NCBI GenBank assembly: GCA_003260025.2 | Contig: QFZU02000192.1 | Coordinates: 30,556 to 94,555, forward strand | Direction: 5' to 3' | DNA from: Microbispora triticiradicis | Lineage (GTDB): Bacteria; Actinomycetota; Actinomycetes; Streptosporangiales; Streptosporangiaceae | DNA length: 64,000 bases | Part shown: in pieces, positions 32,830 to 41,650 of the stretch | Layout of the letters: every line of letters begins with the position of its first letter | Numbering within the stretch: the stretch's first letter is position 1 | Notes under the pieces: model-generated | What the model saw: only the letters and a program-made list of their open reading frames with translations | Told to the model about the DNA's origin: nothing | Database searches by the model: none | Program-made: the position numbers and the translations under genes

Positions 32830-34061
32830 CGCTCCTCGCTCGGGACGGTCTCCGCCGCGGGAAGCCACCGGACGCGCCTGCCGATCCTGGCCGCCTCGCT
32901 CTCCAGGAGGTCCACCGCCCACCGGGGATAGGCGCGCAGGGAGGGGGCGAGCAGGCAGAGGTCGAAGGTGCCGGGCTCCAGCAGTGTGCGGAAACCGTGC
33001 AGCGGCAGCACCTCGATGCCGGGAGAGTTGCGGCGCGCCTCCTGGGCGAGTCCGGGAACCGGCTCGACGCAGAGGTCACCGCCGTTCACGGCGTACAGGC
33101 AGTCGGCCCCGAACAGGGCCGTGGCGGGGCCGGGATCGACCCGCCGGCCGGACGGCCGGAGCCGGGCCAGGCGGATCCGGTTCCGGGACGCGGCCCGCAG
33201 CTCGGCGAGCCGCGGATGGAGTTCGTGCGCCCAGCAGACCGTGGAGACCTCGACGACGGGATCCATGTGCTTGCGCAGCAGCAGCGCCGCGTGCTTCTCG
33301 TAGCTGGGGCGCAGCGCCGCCAGGTCGCGGGTGTGGGGGATCTCGACGCAGGCCGCCCCGCGGGCCAGGGTGAACTTCAGCCCCTTCTCGTACAGGCGCC
33401 GGCCCAGTTCGACGTCCTCACCACTCCAGCCGACGAAGTCGTCGTCGAAACCACCGGCCAGGTGGAAGTCGGCGGCGCCGACGGACACGTTGCCGGTCCA
33501 GTAGAAGATCCACGGAGCGGCGTACCGGTCGATGTCGTCCCCGAGGCTCCGGTAGCACGGCTCCCGCATGTCCCGGTGCCGCCCGCTCAGGGTGAACCGG
33601 TCGATCAGCTCGTCGGGGGGCTCGCCGAGATCGTCGTGGGAGACCCGGTTGGCCGGGTCGTGGTCGTAGCCGAAGATGTAACCGATCACGGCCCGGCCGC
33701 CGCCCTCGTGCGCGGCCAGGTGCCCGCTCAGCAGGTGGCGGGAGGCGAGCATCCCGCTGTCGAGGAACACCAGGATCCGCCCCTCGGCCCGGGCCGCGCC
33801 GAGGTTCCGTGCCTGCCCCGCCCGGAATCCCAGGTCCTCTTGGTAGACGTAGCCGATCCGGAGGTTCCCGGCGTGACCCTCGACCACGAGCCGGGTGTCG
33901 TCGCTCGACCCGTCGTCGGCGACGATCACCTCGTACCGGTCGCGGGGCAGGTCCTGTTGAGCCAGGGAGCGCAGCGTACGGTCCAGCTCCCGCGCCCGGT
34001 TGTAGGTGGGGATGACGACGGACACCTCCGGTGCGCCGTGCTCACCCGGCCGCTCAGCCAA
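32826..34061 (-). CDS. Family 2 glycosyltransferase
   Basis: The product has 411 residues. The GT2 start VSVVIPTYNRARELDRTLRSL, DDGSSDDT (nucleotide-sugar binding) and FLDSGMLASRHLL lead to the Glyco_transf_7C-type motif GGFDDDFVGWSGEDVELGRRL, whose ED pair is typically catalytic. The C-terminal 150 residues are less conserved (LFGADCLYAVNGGDLCVEPV, an ordinary Rossmann-like segment). It overlaps the binding-protein gene upstream by eight bases and the next gene by four, so it is translated as part of the operon. Acceptor and donor sugars are unknown. Confidence 0.9.
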   Translation of the reverse strand: MAERPGEHGAPEVSVVIPTYNRARELDRTLRSLAQQDLPRDRYEVIVADDGSSDDTRLVVEGHAGNLRIGYVYQEDLGFRAGQARNLGAARAEGRILVFLDSGMLASRHLLSGHLAAHEGGGRAVIGYIFGYDHDPANRVSHDDLGEPPDELIDRFTLSGRHRDMREPCYRSLGDDIDRYAAPWIFYWTGNVSVGAADFHLAGGFDDDFVGWSGEDVELGRRLYEKGLKFTLARGAACVEIPHTRDLAALRPSYEKHAALLLRKHMDPVVEVSTVCWAHELHPRLAELRAASRNRIRLARLRPSGRRVDPGPATALFGADCLYAVNGGDLCVEPVPGLAQEARRNSPGIEVLPLHGFRTLLEPGTFDLCLLAPSLRAYPRWAVDLLESEAARIGRRVRWLPAAETVPSEER

Positions 34062-35082
34062 CGAGGGCCTCCTTCGCCAGGCTGGTGTCCAGCACCGAGG
34101 AGACGGGAGGCAGCGTGCTCACGCCGCGTGCCCGCAGACCGGCGTAGACGGGACCCGCCAGCCGGTCGGGGTCGATCGAGCCCAGGCCGCGGTCACCGGT
34201 GGCTCCGCGGATGAGCGCGGCCTGCACCTCGTTCTCCCGCCGGGCCGCCGCCGGATCGAGTCCGAGGTCCTTGCCGTACTTCTCCACGGCCAGCTTGGTC
34301 CCGAGCGCCGGGTCCTTCAGGTTGTGCCGGTACCCCCGGATGACCGCGCGCAGGTAACCGACGAAACGCGCGCGGTCCGCCGCGAGGTCGGCGCGTTTCA
34401 CCGCCATGACGAGCGCGTAGTCGGGCATGCCCAGCTGCCCCTGGGTCACGCTGACCACGCGGACGCCCTGCTGTTCCAGCGCGAGTGGCTGGGCGGTGAC
34501 GTAGCAGGCCATGACATCGCAGTCCCCCTTGGTGAGCGCCGTGGTGCCCGCGCCCACCGGAACCCGTTCGTAGCGGACGGGCAGCTTGTTGATCTTCAGG
34601 ATCGCCTCCACCATGACCTCCGCGCCGGGTGACAGGCCGATGCGCTTGCCCACGAGATCCTTGGCGGTGCGCACCGGGTTGGACGCGAGGCTGACGAAGC
34701 CGCCCGGGCTCTCCTGGAAGACGGCGCCGATCGCGACGAGGTCGGCTTCGCTCTCCCTGGCCTTGATGAGGGCGCCGAAGTCGACCAGTGCGACGTCCGC
34801 GCCACCCGCGGTGACGACGCTGACGGCGTCGGGGATGTTCGGCCCGCCGGCGAGAAGCGGCGCCGACAGTCCCTCCTCCTTGAAGTACCCCTGTTCCTCG
34901 GCGATGTAGAAGCCGGCGAACGTGACGGTCTTCAACCAGGATAACTGGGTACGCACCACCTTCCCGCCGTCCGCGGACCCCCCGCCCGATGACGGAGAAC
35001 ACGCCGTGAGCAGTCCCGCGGCGCTCAGTCCGCCGAGAGCCACGGTGGTGCGCAGGAACCCGCGCCGGGAGAACTGGTCCAC
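34054..35082 (-). CDS. ABC importer substrate-binding lipoprotein (NMT1/THI5, SsuA-like)
   Basis: The product has 342 residues from GTG 35082 (GGACGG upstream). The signal carries both a twin-arginine motif (SRRGFLRT) and a lipobox (LLTAC, lipidated Cys about residue 26), so it is probably Tat-exported and lipid-anchored. NMT1-type features are LSWLKTVTFAGFYIAEEQGYF, GGADVALVDFGALI and LVGKRIGLSPGAEV. The family binds small nitrogen, sulfur or heterocyclic compounds (taurine, sulfonates, pyrimidine precursors, riboflavin). Here the importer sits inside an oxygenase-rich operon, so it may import a precursor or reimport the product. Confidence 0.92.
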   Translation of the reverse strand: MDQFSRRGFLRTTVALGGLSAAGLLTACSPSSGGGSADGGKVVRTQLSWLKTVTFAGFYIAEEQGYFKEEGLSAPLLAGGPNIPDAVSVVTAGGADVALVDFGALIKARESEADLVAIGAVFQESPGGFVSLASNPVRTAKDLVGKRIGLSPGAEVMVEAILKINKLPVRYERVPVGAGTTALTKGDCDVMACYVTAQPLALEQQGVRVVSVTQGQLGMPDYALVMAVKRADLAADRARFVGYLRAVIRGYRHNLKDPALGTKLAVEKYGKDLGLDPAAARRENEVQAALIRGATGDRGLGSIDPDRLAGPVYAGLRARGVSTLPPVSSVLDTSLAKEALVG

Positions 35083-35095
35083 TGTGAGTCCGTCC

Positions 35096-35133
35096 TTTTC
35101 TTGGTGCCGTTCAGTTTTCTTGGTGCCGTTCAG
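35096..35133. repeat. 19-bp tandem duplication across a stop codon
   Basis: TTTTCTTGGTGCCGTTCAG occurs twice head to tail (35096-35114, 35115-35133). The second copy contains the stop codon of the permease at 35130, so the first copy is a duplicated piece of its 3' end in the 47-base intergenic gap. Confidence 0.85.
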
Positions 35134-35891
35134 TTCTTGTGCAGGGAGAGGAGAGAACGTGTCCTCCGCTCGGCGAGGTCCATGACCTCGTAGGCGAGCA
35201 GGGAACTGGCCAGCGAGGTCAGCAGGATCGCCCACACCGTGGGCGTGTCCAGGAGCCCCTGGGAGCGGGCCAGCAGGGCTCCGAGCCCGTCGTTGGCGGT
35301 GAGGAACTCCGCGGTGAGCGCGGCGAGCACCCCGACGCAGGAGGTCAGCTTGGCCGCCTGCACCAGTTCCGGCAGGGCGACGGGCAGCGAGACGTACCAC
35401 AGGAGCCTGCCCCGGCCGCCCCCGGTGACCCGGACGACGTCGACGAGGGCGGGCGGGATCCGCCACAGAGCGGCGCCGACCAGGGCGAACGAGGGAAAGA
35501 AGCTCATAATCGCCGCGGTGGCGACCGCGGCCGGCCCGCCGTAGCCGAAGAACGTGGCGATCAGCGGGCTCAGGGCGAGCACCGGCACACACCGCATGAT
35601 CATCCCGGCGACTCGGGTGAGCGGCTCCACCATCGGGAGAAGGTGCGCGGCGATCGCCAGCGCCGTGCCGAACACCAGTCCCAGCCCGATGCCGGCGACG
35701 GCACGCGCCACGGTGAGCGCCAGCGCGCTCGGGTCCGCGACCTTGGCGACCAGGCTGTCCGCCACCTTCGCGGGGTCGGGCACCAGCAGCGCGGGCACGG
35801 CGCCGCTCAGGCGCACCAGGACCCAGACCACGGGGAGGCCGACGAGGACGACGCCGTATCCGAGCAGCCGGTGCACGCGCGCGCGGCTCAT
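35130..35891 (-). CDS. ABC importer permease (SsuC-like), second copy
   Basis: The product has 253 residues with about six hydrophobic segments. The inner-membrane component signature of binding-protein-dependent importers is near residues 148-180 (FALVGAALWRIPPALVDVVRV and LLWYVSLPVALPELVQAAKL). The start ATG overlaps the upstream permease stop by four bases. With its paralogue at 35888 it should form a heterodimeric channel for the ATPase at 36645 and the binding protein at 34054. Confidence 0.93.
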   Translation of the reverse strand: MSRARVHRLLGYGVVLVGLPVVWVLVRLSGAVPALLVPDPAKVADSLVAKVADPSALALTVARAVAGIGLGLVFGTALAIAAHLLPMVEPLTRVAGMIMRCVPVLALSPLIATFFGYGGPAAVATAAIMSFFPSFALVGAALWRIPPALVDVVRVTGGGRGRLLWYVSLPVALPELVQAAKLTSCVGVLAALTAEFLTANDGLGALLARSQGLLDTPTVWAILLTSLASSLLAYEVMDLAERRTRSLLSLHKN

Positions 35892-36652
35892 GCGACGCTC
35901 CCGGTGGTTCCGCGGCGGCGGTGGACCGTCCGGGCCAGCCGGGCGAACACCGCGTAGACGATCGAGGACACCGCGACGACGAGCACGCTGACCGTCGCCA
36001 CCAGGTCGTCCTGCCCCTCACGCAGCCCCGAGACCAGGAGCACGCCGAGCCCGCGCTCGGAGCCGAACCACTCACCGATGAGCGCTCCGAGGAGGGCTCC
36101 GGGCACGGCGAACTTGACGCCCTCCACGACGTGAGGGAGAGTGCCCGCGGCCTCCACCAGACGCAGGCGACGCCACCGTCCCGCGCCGTGCACGGCGAGC
36201 AGGTCGCGCAGTCCTTGGGGGATGGTCCCCAGCCCGGCCTCGGCCGCCGAGAAGACCGGCAGGGCCACGCTGATCGCGGCGGCGATCACCGGTATGGCCT
36301 CGCGCTCCACCGACGAGGTCAGCAGCGGCCCGAGCGCGACCAGCGGGACCGCGTAGCAGATCAGCATGAGGAGCTGGAGCGGCCCCCGCGCCCCGTCCGC
36401 GGCGCCGGCCGCCCAGGCCGCCACGATCGCGAGCGCGGCCCCGGCGACCAGGCCGTACGCGGCCTCCAGCAGGGTGACGCCGGCCGACTCGATCAGCAAT
36501 TCCCGGCGCGTGGCCAGAACGGGCCAGATCTCCGCCGAACCCGCGGCGCCGAAGCCGTACCACACGAGCAGGGCGGCGGACACGAGCAGCACGCCGCCCA
36601 GGAGGGGCGTGGCCGCGCGGTGAGCGCGGCCACGGAGAGACGGTCTAGGCAT
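35888..36652 (-). CDS. ABC importer permease (SsuC-like), first copy
   Basis: The product has 254 residues and about six membrane segments (for example LGGVLLVSAALLVWYGFGA and LVAGAALAIVAAWAAGAA). The loop for the ATPase is LGTIPQGLRDLLAVHGAGRW, then LRLVEAAGTLPHVVEGVKFAV. It overlaps the ATPase gene by eight bases and the next permease by four. Heterodimeric permeases of this kind occur in ThiXY/RibXY-like vitamin-precursor importers, whereas taurine and sulfonate importers usually have one permease gene. Confidence 0.93.
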   Translation of the reverse strand: MPRPSLRGRAHRAATPLLGGVLLVSAALLVWYGFGAAGSAEIWPVLATRRELLIESAGVTLLEAAYGLVAGAALAIVAAWAAGAADGARGPLQLLMLICYAVPLVALGPLLTSSVEREAIPVIAAAISVALPVFSAAEAGLGTIPQGLRDLLAVHGAGRWRRLRLVEAAGTLPHVVEGVKFAVPGALLGALIGEWFGSERGLGVLLVSGLREGQDDLVATVSVLVVAVSSIVYAVFARLARTVHRRRGTTGSVA

Positions 36653-37430
36653 CGAGCGCCTCGATGCACTCCTGCACGGCGTGCCGGAACGACTCGTCCG
36701 GGACCTCGGGCCTGGGCCGTGCCATCGGCACCGTGATCTCCCTCACGATGGTGGACGGGCGGCCCGACATCACCACGACGCGGTCGGCCAGCATCACGGC
36801 CTCATCGACCGCGTGGGTGATCAGAACGGTGGTCGGGCGGACGACGGTCCAGACGCGTTCCAGCTCCCGGTTCAACCGTCGCCGGGTGATGGCGTCGAGA
36901 GCTCCGAACGGCTCGTCCAGGAGCAGCAGCGACGGCTCCATGACCAGCGCCCGCGCCAGCGCCACGCGCTGGCGCATTCCGCCGGACGCCTCGTGAGGGC
37001 GCAGGTGGGCGAGGCTGCGGAGGCCGACGAGGTCCAGGATCTCGTCGACGCGCTCCCGGTCCGGCCGCCGTCCCGCGGCGCGGTAGACGAACTCGACGTT
37101 GCGCCGCAGCGACGCCCAGGGAAGGAGGGCCGGGTCCTGGAAGGCCATGCCGATGCGGTGTTCCCGCGCCAGCCGGGCCGGTGGACCGCCGCAACAGGTG
37201 ATCGTGCCGTCGGTGGGCGTCTCCAGCCCGGCGATCATCCGGAGCAGCGTCGTCTTCCCGCAGCCCGAAGGGCCGATGATCGCCAGGAACTCCGAGGTGC
37301 GGACCTTCAGGCTGATGTCACTTACGGCCCGCACGGCCCGGCGGCCGGAACCGTAGCTCTTGGACAGAGCCTGACCGTGGATCGCCACATCGGTCCCGGC
37401 CGGCGAGGTTTCCTCGTCGTGTGCGCTCAC
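36645..37430 (-). CDS. ABC importer ATPase (SsuB/TauB-like)
   Basis: The product has 261 residues from GTG 37430, overlapping the Rieske oxygenase stop by four bases. Walker A is GPSGCGKTTLLRM, the Q-loop is MAFQDPALLPW, the ABC signature is ASGGMRQRVALARAL, Walker B is LLLLDEPFGALD and the H-switch is VLITHAVDEAV. It energises uptake through the two permeases downstream. Coupling to the oxygenase gene argues that transport and oxidation serve one pathway. Confidence 0.95.
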   Translation of the reverse strand: MSAHDEETSPAGTDVAIHGQALSKSYGSGRRAVRAVSDISLKVRTSEFLAIIGPSGCGKTTLLRMIAGLETPTDGTITCCGGPPARLAREHRIGMAFQDPALLPWASLRRNVEFVYRAAGRRPDRERVDEILDLVGLRSLAHLRPHEASGGMRQRVALARALVMEPSLLLLDEPFGALDAITRRRLNRELERVWTVVRPTTVLITHAVDEAVMLADRVVVMSGRPSTIVREITVPMARPRPEVPDESFRHAVQECIEALDA

Positions 37431-38494
37431 CGAGCGGCCCCGTGCGTGAGGCGGACGCCCGGCCATCGGTCGTCCGGAGGGCCGGCCTCCTCGACGTAGG
37501 CCTGCCACCTGGACCGCAGCAGCCGTTCCGCCGCGGCCGCCACCGGGTTGAGCTCGCAGCGCGGTTCGTCCGGCCGGGTCTCCCACGCGATCTGCTCGCG
37601 CACCCCGATCCAGGCGTCCTGTTCCTGGATCCGGGCGAGCACCAGACGCCGGAAGAACGGCTCGGCGAACTGGCGCAGGCGCCTGGTGCCCCGCCTGGCC
37701 TTGATGTAAAGCGTGATGTAGACGGCGACCCGGTCCCGGCCCTCCGGCCGGAAGAAGGCCCACACCACCATCCCGTCGCCGAGACGCGCCTGATGATGGG
37801 GATAGTCGTAGTACACCTCCAGCGGGTAGGTCACCGTGGAGGCGTTCCGGTCGGAGCCGAGCAGCATCCGGAGCGTACGCTCCGCCCGGCTGTGCCCGCT
37901 GGTCACCTCGTACGCCCCGAAGACGCGCTGCTCGTCGGTCTCGAGGTCGCGCAGGCGCAGCCGCGACCAGGGCTGGTACTTCCGATGCAGGTGGAAGTGG
38001 GTGTAGTCCATCCCGTTGATCAGGCCGACGCCGTAGTGGTTGGGGAAGACCCGGTCCTGCCGGAACGAGAACCACTCGCCGCCGTCCCACCGCGAGGTGT
38101 CCGGCGGCTGCGGAGGCAGCGGGTCGGCGGGCTCGGGGACGAACCAGACCAGGCCGCTGCGCTCGGCGACGGGAAAGCTCCGCACCCGCAGGCGGGGAAG
38201 CGGCGCCTCCTCCTCCCAGTAGGGGATCCGGGCGAGCGCTCCGTCCGGGCCGTACTCCCATCCGTGGTAGGGGCAGACGATGCGGCAGTCGCGCACCTCG
38301 CCCTCGTGGAGCGCGACGCGGCGGTGCGCGCAGGCGTTGTCGAGACAGTGGACCGCGCCCTGACCGTCACGGAAGACGACGAAGGAACGGCCGAGGAAGC
38401 GGACCTCCCTGGCCTGTCCCGGACCCAGCTCGTCGCTGCGGCAGGCCGGATACCAGCAGCGGGGGTCCACACCGATGTCGCAGAGGTTGCTCAA
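37427..38494 (-). CDS. Rieske non-heme iron oxygenase, alpha-subunit type
   Basis: The product has 355 residues. TTG 38494 was preferred because AGGAG lies six bases upstream. The Rieske 2Fe-2S site is CAHRRVALHEG...CPYHGW (CxH...CxxH) at about residues 56-79. The mononuclear iron site is in NGMDYTHFHLH. Sequence style (KYQPWSRLRLRDL, YPHHQARLGDG) is closest to pheophorbide-a-oxygenase or aromatic-demethylase-like single-component oxygenases. No dedicated reductase or ferredoxin is in the operon, so electrons must come from elsewhere. The substrate is unknown; hydroxylation, demethylation or oxidative cyclisation are all possible. Confidence 0.92.
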   Translation of the reverse strand: MSNLCDIGVDPRCWYPACRSDELGPGQAREVRFLGRSFVVFRDGQGAVHCLDNACAHRRVALHEGEVRDCRIVCPYHGWEYGPDGALARIPYWEEEAPLPRLRVRSFPVAERSGLVWFVPEPADPLPPQPPDTSRWDGGEWFSFRQDRVFPNHYGVGLINGMDYTHFHLHRKYQPWSRLRLRDLETDEQRVFGAYEVTSGHSRAERTLRMLLGSDRNASTVTYPLEVYYDYPHHQARLGDGMVVWAFFRPEGRDRVAVYITLYIKARRGTRRLRQFAEPFFRRLVLARIQEQDAWIGVREQIAWETRPDEPRCELNPVAAAAERLLRSRWQAYVEEAGPPDDRWPGVRLTHGAAR

Positions 38495-38513
38495 TCTTTC
38501 TCCTGTTGTGCGT

Positions 38514-39347
38514 TCACGCGGCGGCACGGATCAGGCATCGCTGCAGCCAGCGGTCCGTGCCGTCGTAGCGCGGTTGGTAGGCGGTGCGGCCGTGAACGAG
38601 GTGGGTGTTGTCGATGAGCAACAGGTCCCCGGTCCGAAGGTTGATCGTGACGGTGCGGTCCGCGATCCCCTCACGCAGCGTCCGCAGCGGGCGCTCGTAC
38701 TCCTCCCCGACCGCGCACAGCGCCTCGGCGTAGTTGAAGCGGAGCCGGCCGCGCCACCGGGACGCCACCGGTTTGGGCTCGGTGACCGTGCCGTCGGGCA
38801 GGCGGAAGGCGAAGGCCGGCTCGGCCAGCGCACGGCGGGTGCCGGGATCGAGCTCCGCCCACACGTCGAGCAGGTCGCACGCCAGGGTGCCCACCCTCTC
38901 GTCCGCCCGCAGGCAGAGCAGGACGAGGGCGTCCGGCGTGTTCGGGCGGAACGCCGTCTCGGTGTGCATCTCCAGGTAGACGGCGTTGCTGGCGTTCTGC
39001 CTGGACGCCTCCCCGCGGAGCGGGTAGAGGTTCTGCACGCGCGCGCCCGCGTGCCAGTCCGCGAAGGAGATCACCTCGCCGACCAGGGACGCGAGGGCGA
39101 GCAGCGGCGACTCGGTCCCGATCGGGCGCCCCACCTCGGTGTAGGGGCGGTCGGGCGTCGGCGGCAGGTCCGCCGGTACCCATGCCCCGGTGACGTGCAG
39201 CAGGCCGGCCTCGCCCAGGGTCCGGCCGAACCGCGTCGCGGCCCGGGCCAGCTCGGGCCCGAGGCCGGACGACTGGTCTTCGCCGCCTTCGGCGACGTCC
39301 GGGGGGAGGGTCAGCAACCCCCGGCGGTGCGGGTGGTGCTCAGGCAA
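38514..39347 (-). CDS. Clavaminate-synthase-like Fe(II)/2-oxoglutarate oxygenase (first of two)
   Basis: The product has 277 residues from TTG 39347, which overlaps the radical SAM stop by eight bases. The facial-triad motif is LEMHTETAFRPNTPDALVLL (HTE variant of HxD/E), with the distal His in NTHLVHGRTAYQPRYDGTDRW. The RWLQR end binds 2-oxoglutarate through its Arg. HTE plus FxPxxPDxLxLLCLR is characteristic of the group with clavaminate synthase, VioC, OrfP and asparagine oxygenase. These hydroxylate free or tethered amino acids at carbon 3. The substrate is probably an amino acid or a derivative (inference). Confidence 0.9.
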   Translation of the reverse strand: MPEHHPHRRGLLTLPPDVAEGGEDQSSGLGPELARAATRFGRTLGEAGLLHVTGAWVPADLPPTPDRPYTEVGRPIGTESPLLALASLVGEVISFADWHAGARVQNLYPLRGEASRQNASNAVYLEMHTETAFRPNTPDALVLLCLRADERVGTLACDLLDVWAELDPGTRRALAEPAFAFRLPDGTVTEPKPVASRWRGRLRFNYAEALCAVGEEYERPLRTLREGIADRTVTINLRTGDLLLIDNTHLVHGRTAYQPRYDGTDRWLQRCLIRAAA

Positions 39348-40455
39348 GGCTGAATACCCCCGAGAAGACGGGGAGCCGGTACTGCTCGATGATCTCGTTG
39401 AACTTCACGTGTACGCGGATGAGCTCGTCGAGGTCGTAGACGAAGGGAATCTGCTGCTGCTTGACCACGAACGCGGTGAAGACCGTGGGAGAGGGGACGA
39501 CCCCGAGCCCGGCGATGGTCTCCAGCCCACGCAGGGTCTCCTCGGGCGGCTCGATCCCGGCGAGAAGGCAGCTGCCGACGTTGCCGGAGCCGAACACCTC
39601 CACCGCGTCGGTGAAGATGTCCACGTAGTCCGCGAAGGTGATGTCGGCCTTGTAGCCGTGGATGAGCCGTCGCCGGTAGTCCGCGCTGACCACCTCGATC
39701 CCGCTGTTGAAGCGGGAGACGCCCGAGTCGCGCAGGGTGGTGAGATATTCGATCCGGCGGGCCCGGTTCCCGATGAGGCTCGGCGGGATGACCTGCGAGA
39801 CGTAGATCCCCTCCGTGTACCCGACGTCGCGCAGCGCCGTCGCCATCCGGCAGTGGCGCTCCAGTTCGAGCGCCTCGTTCGTGATGCTGCCGGTGCACAG
39901 CCAGACGATGTCGTACTTGGTGTGGAAGTCCTCCGCGTGTTCTTCGACGTAGCGGAGGCATTCGTCGAAGTTGGCCTTGTAGCTCCCGGTCTTCGTCTGC
40001 TGGATGGCGAGCACCTCCCACTCGCTCTCCTTGAAGCAGAAGTCGCAGGAGTACGCGCAGTAGGTGTGGTAGTCGAAGACGAAACTGCGGGTGCCGTTCT
40101 CGCGGAGCAGCCCGAAGTTGTACATGCCGGTGGGCGCCCGGTCGTCGTCGACGAACTGCTCGCAGGCCACCTCGCGCTCCTCGTCGTTGATCAGCGCGCT
40201 GAGCCGCGTGCCGTCGAAGCAGAAGGGAGAGGCCTGGTTCACCCGTACGGTGATCTTCTTGCGGAAGTCGGGCCCGCTGATCACGATCTCGATCCGCGGC
40301 AGCACCTGGCCGAGGATCGGCAGCCGGATGTCTGTGGTGGCGAAACGCACTCCGTCCCGGAGGGCGCCGAGCCGGAACACCTCTTCGATCCGTACGAGAT
40401 CGAGGTTCTTCAGCGTCAGCGGGATGCGGGAGTCACGAGCGGCCGCACGTCTCAT
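39340..40455 (-). CDS. Radical SAM enzyme of unknown reaction
   Basis: The product has 371 residues from ATG 40455 (GGAG upstream). The [4Fe-4S] motif is YHTYCAYSCDFCFKE (CxxxCxxC), near residue 134. It sits after a 125-residue N-terminal domain (LTLKNLDLVRIEEVFRLG and KKITVRVNQASPFCFDG) that I cannot place. The barrel continues with VWLCTGSITNE, FNSGIEVVSADYRRRLI and SCLLAGIEPPEETLRGLE, resembling the biotin-synthase/HydE-type fold. There is no SPASM-type cysteine cluster, so it does not look like a standard RiPP maturase. The reaction may be a C-C bond formation, a cleavage or a methyl transfer. Confidence 0.88.
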   Translation of the reverse strand: MRRAAARDSRIPLTLKNLDLVRIEEVFRLGALRDGVRFATTDIRLPILGQVLPRIEIVISGPDFRKKITVRVNQASPFCFDGTRLSALINDEEREVACEQFVDDDRAPTGMYNFGLLRENGTRSFVFDYHTYCAYSCDFCFKESEWEVLAIQQTKTGSYKANFDECLRYVEEHAEDFHTKYDIVWLCTGSITNEALELERHCRMATALRDVGYTEGIYVSQVIPPSLIGNRARRIEYLTTLRDSGVSRFNSGIEVVSADYRRRLIHGYKADITFADYVDIFTDAVEVFGSGNVGSCLLAGIEPPEETLRGLETIAGLGVVPSPTVFTAFVVKQQQIPFVYDLDELIRVHVKFNEIIEQYRLPVFSGVFSLA

Positions 40456-40473
40456 GAGAGTTCTCCGGGGGAG

Positions 40474-41613
40474 TTATTTGTCCAGGATGCGGAGGGCGTT
40501 CTCGCCGAGCAGGGCACGGCGCAGGTCCTCGGGGAAGGCCGCCAGAACCGGGTCCCACTCCTCGCGCGGCCGGAAGGGCGTGCCGGGGTGGGGAAAGTCG
40601 GTGGCGAGGAGCACCCGGGAGCGGAGCTCTTCGGGGAGCCGGTCGAGGCGCTCGCCGAGGCCGGTCGAGAAGAAGAAGGCGTCTCGGTCGTACAGGTAGT
40701 GCCGGGGCGGGTGGTCGGGGGTGTCGCGCCCGGTCTCCCGCAGCGTCTCGAACGACTCCTGCGCGCGCTCCAGCCAGGCCGGCAGCCAGCCGATGTTGCA
40801 TTCGTGGAAGGCGAACCGCAGGTCCGGGAAGCGGTCGGGGACCCGGGCGTCGAGCAGCCCCGCCAGGAAGAGCTGCCCGGGCAGGATCTCGTTGACGTGG
40901 TTGAAGAAGGCGCCGGTGCCGGGCGCGCGCACGCTGGTCGGGAGGGGCAGCGGCAGCAGGTGCGGCACGGCGACCTTGTGCAGGTGGATCACCATGCCGT
41001 GGTCCTGGGCGGCCGCCCAGAACGGGTCGAGCCGGGCGTCGAGGACCGTCACCCCGTGGGGAAGCATCACGTGCCGGAAGCCCGTCGCGGCGAGCGCGGC
41101 CACCTCCTGCGGAAACGGCGCCTCGGGGGACAGCGCCAGCTGACCCACGGGGACGAGCCGGTCCGGGGCGGCCGAGGCGAAGTCGGCCATCCAGCGGTTG
41201 TAGGCCCGCAGGTGGGCGACCGCGTAGGGGGAGGCGCAGTCCACCTCCCTGGGCCAGATGAGGCCGAGGGACGGGAAGAGCAGCGTGGCCTCGATGCCCT
41301 CGGCGTCCAGCCACCGCACCCGTGCGTCGCCGTCGTAGGACGCCGGCGGGCACGACTCCCTGAAGGGCGCGTACTCCGCGCGTTCCAGGGTGTTCCAGTC
41401 CACGATCGGCTCGTCCGGGTCGTAGGGGACGCCGCCGAGCCGGCGGATGAGCCTGGAGGGTCTCCCGTCGATGAGGAGGCGGTCGCCGTCGGACGGATCA
41501 CGCTCCACCCGCAGGCACGCCTCCCGGAACGCGGGGTCGACGTACTCCTCCCACAGATTCCCGGGTTCGATCACATGGCCGTCCGCGTCGACGACCGGGT
41601 AGCCGTTCCACAT
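40474..41613 (-). CDS. Amidohydrolase-2 family metalloenzyme (ACMSD-like)
   Basis: The product has 379 residues from ATG 41613 (GAGGAC upstream). The N-terminal metal site reads VVDADGHVIEP, the DxDxH variant of the family. Other ligand segments are MVIHLHKVAV, FAFHECNIGWLP and LLATDFPHPG, placing His, Glu and Asp residues at the TIM-barrel ends. The family includes aminocarboxymuconate semialdehyde decarboxylase and hydrolases of aromatic acids, so decarboxylation or hydrolysis of a cyclic intermediate is likely. It lies between the second oxygenase and the radical SAM gene. Confidence 0.9.
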   Translation of the reverse strand: MWNGYPVVDADGHVIEPGNLWEEYVDPAFREACLRVERDPSDGDRLLIDGRPSRLIRRLGGVPYDPDEPIVDWNTLERAEYAPFRESCPPASYDGDARVRWLDAEGIEATLLFPSLGLIWPREVDCASPYAVAHLRAYNRWMADFASAAPDRLVPVGQLALSPEAPFPQEVAALAATGFRHVMLPHGVTVLDARLDPFWAAAQDHGMVIHLHKVAVPHLLPLPLPTSVRAPGTGAFFNHVNEILPGQLFLAGLLDARVPDRFPDLRFAFHECNIGWLPAWLERAQESFETLRETGRDTPDHPPRHYLYDRDAFFFSTGLGERLDRLPEELRSRVLLATDFPHPGTPFRPREEWDPVLAAFPEDLRRALLGENALRILDK

Positions 41614-41650
41614 GGTCTGAGTCCTCGCGTCGGTCGGGGAGCCGGGCCCG

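Noticed and set aside
40122..40455. N-terminal domain of the radical SAM protein as a RiPP-recognition domain
   Set aside because: Sequence and length do not resemble the winged-helix RRE, and there is no SPASM cluster.
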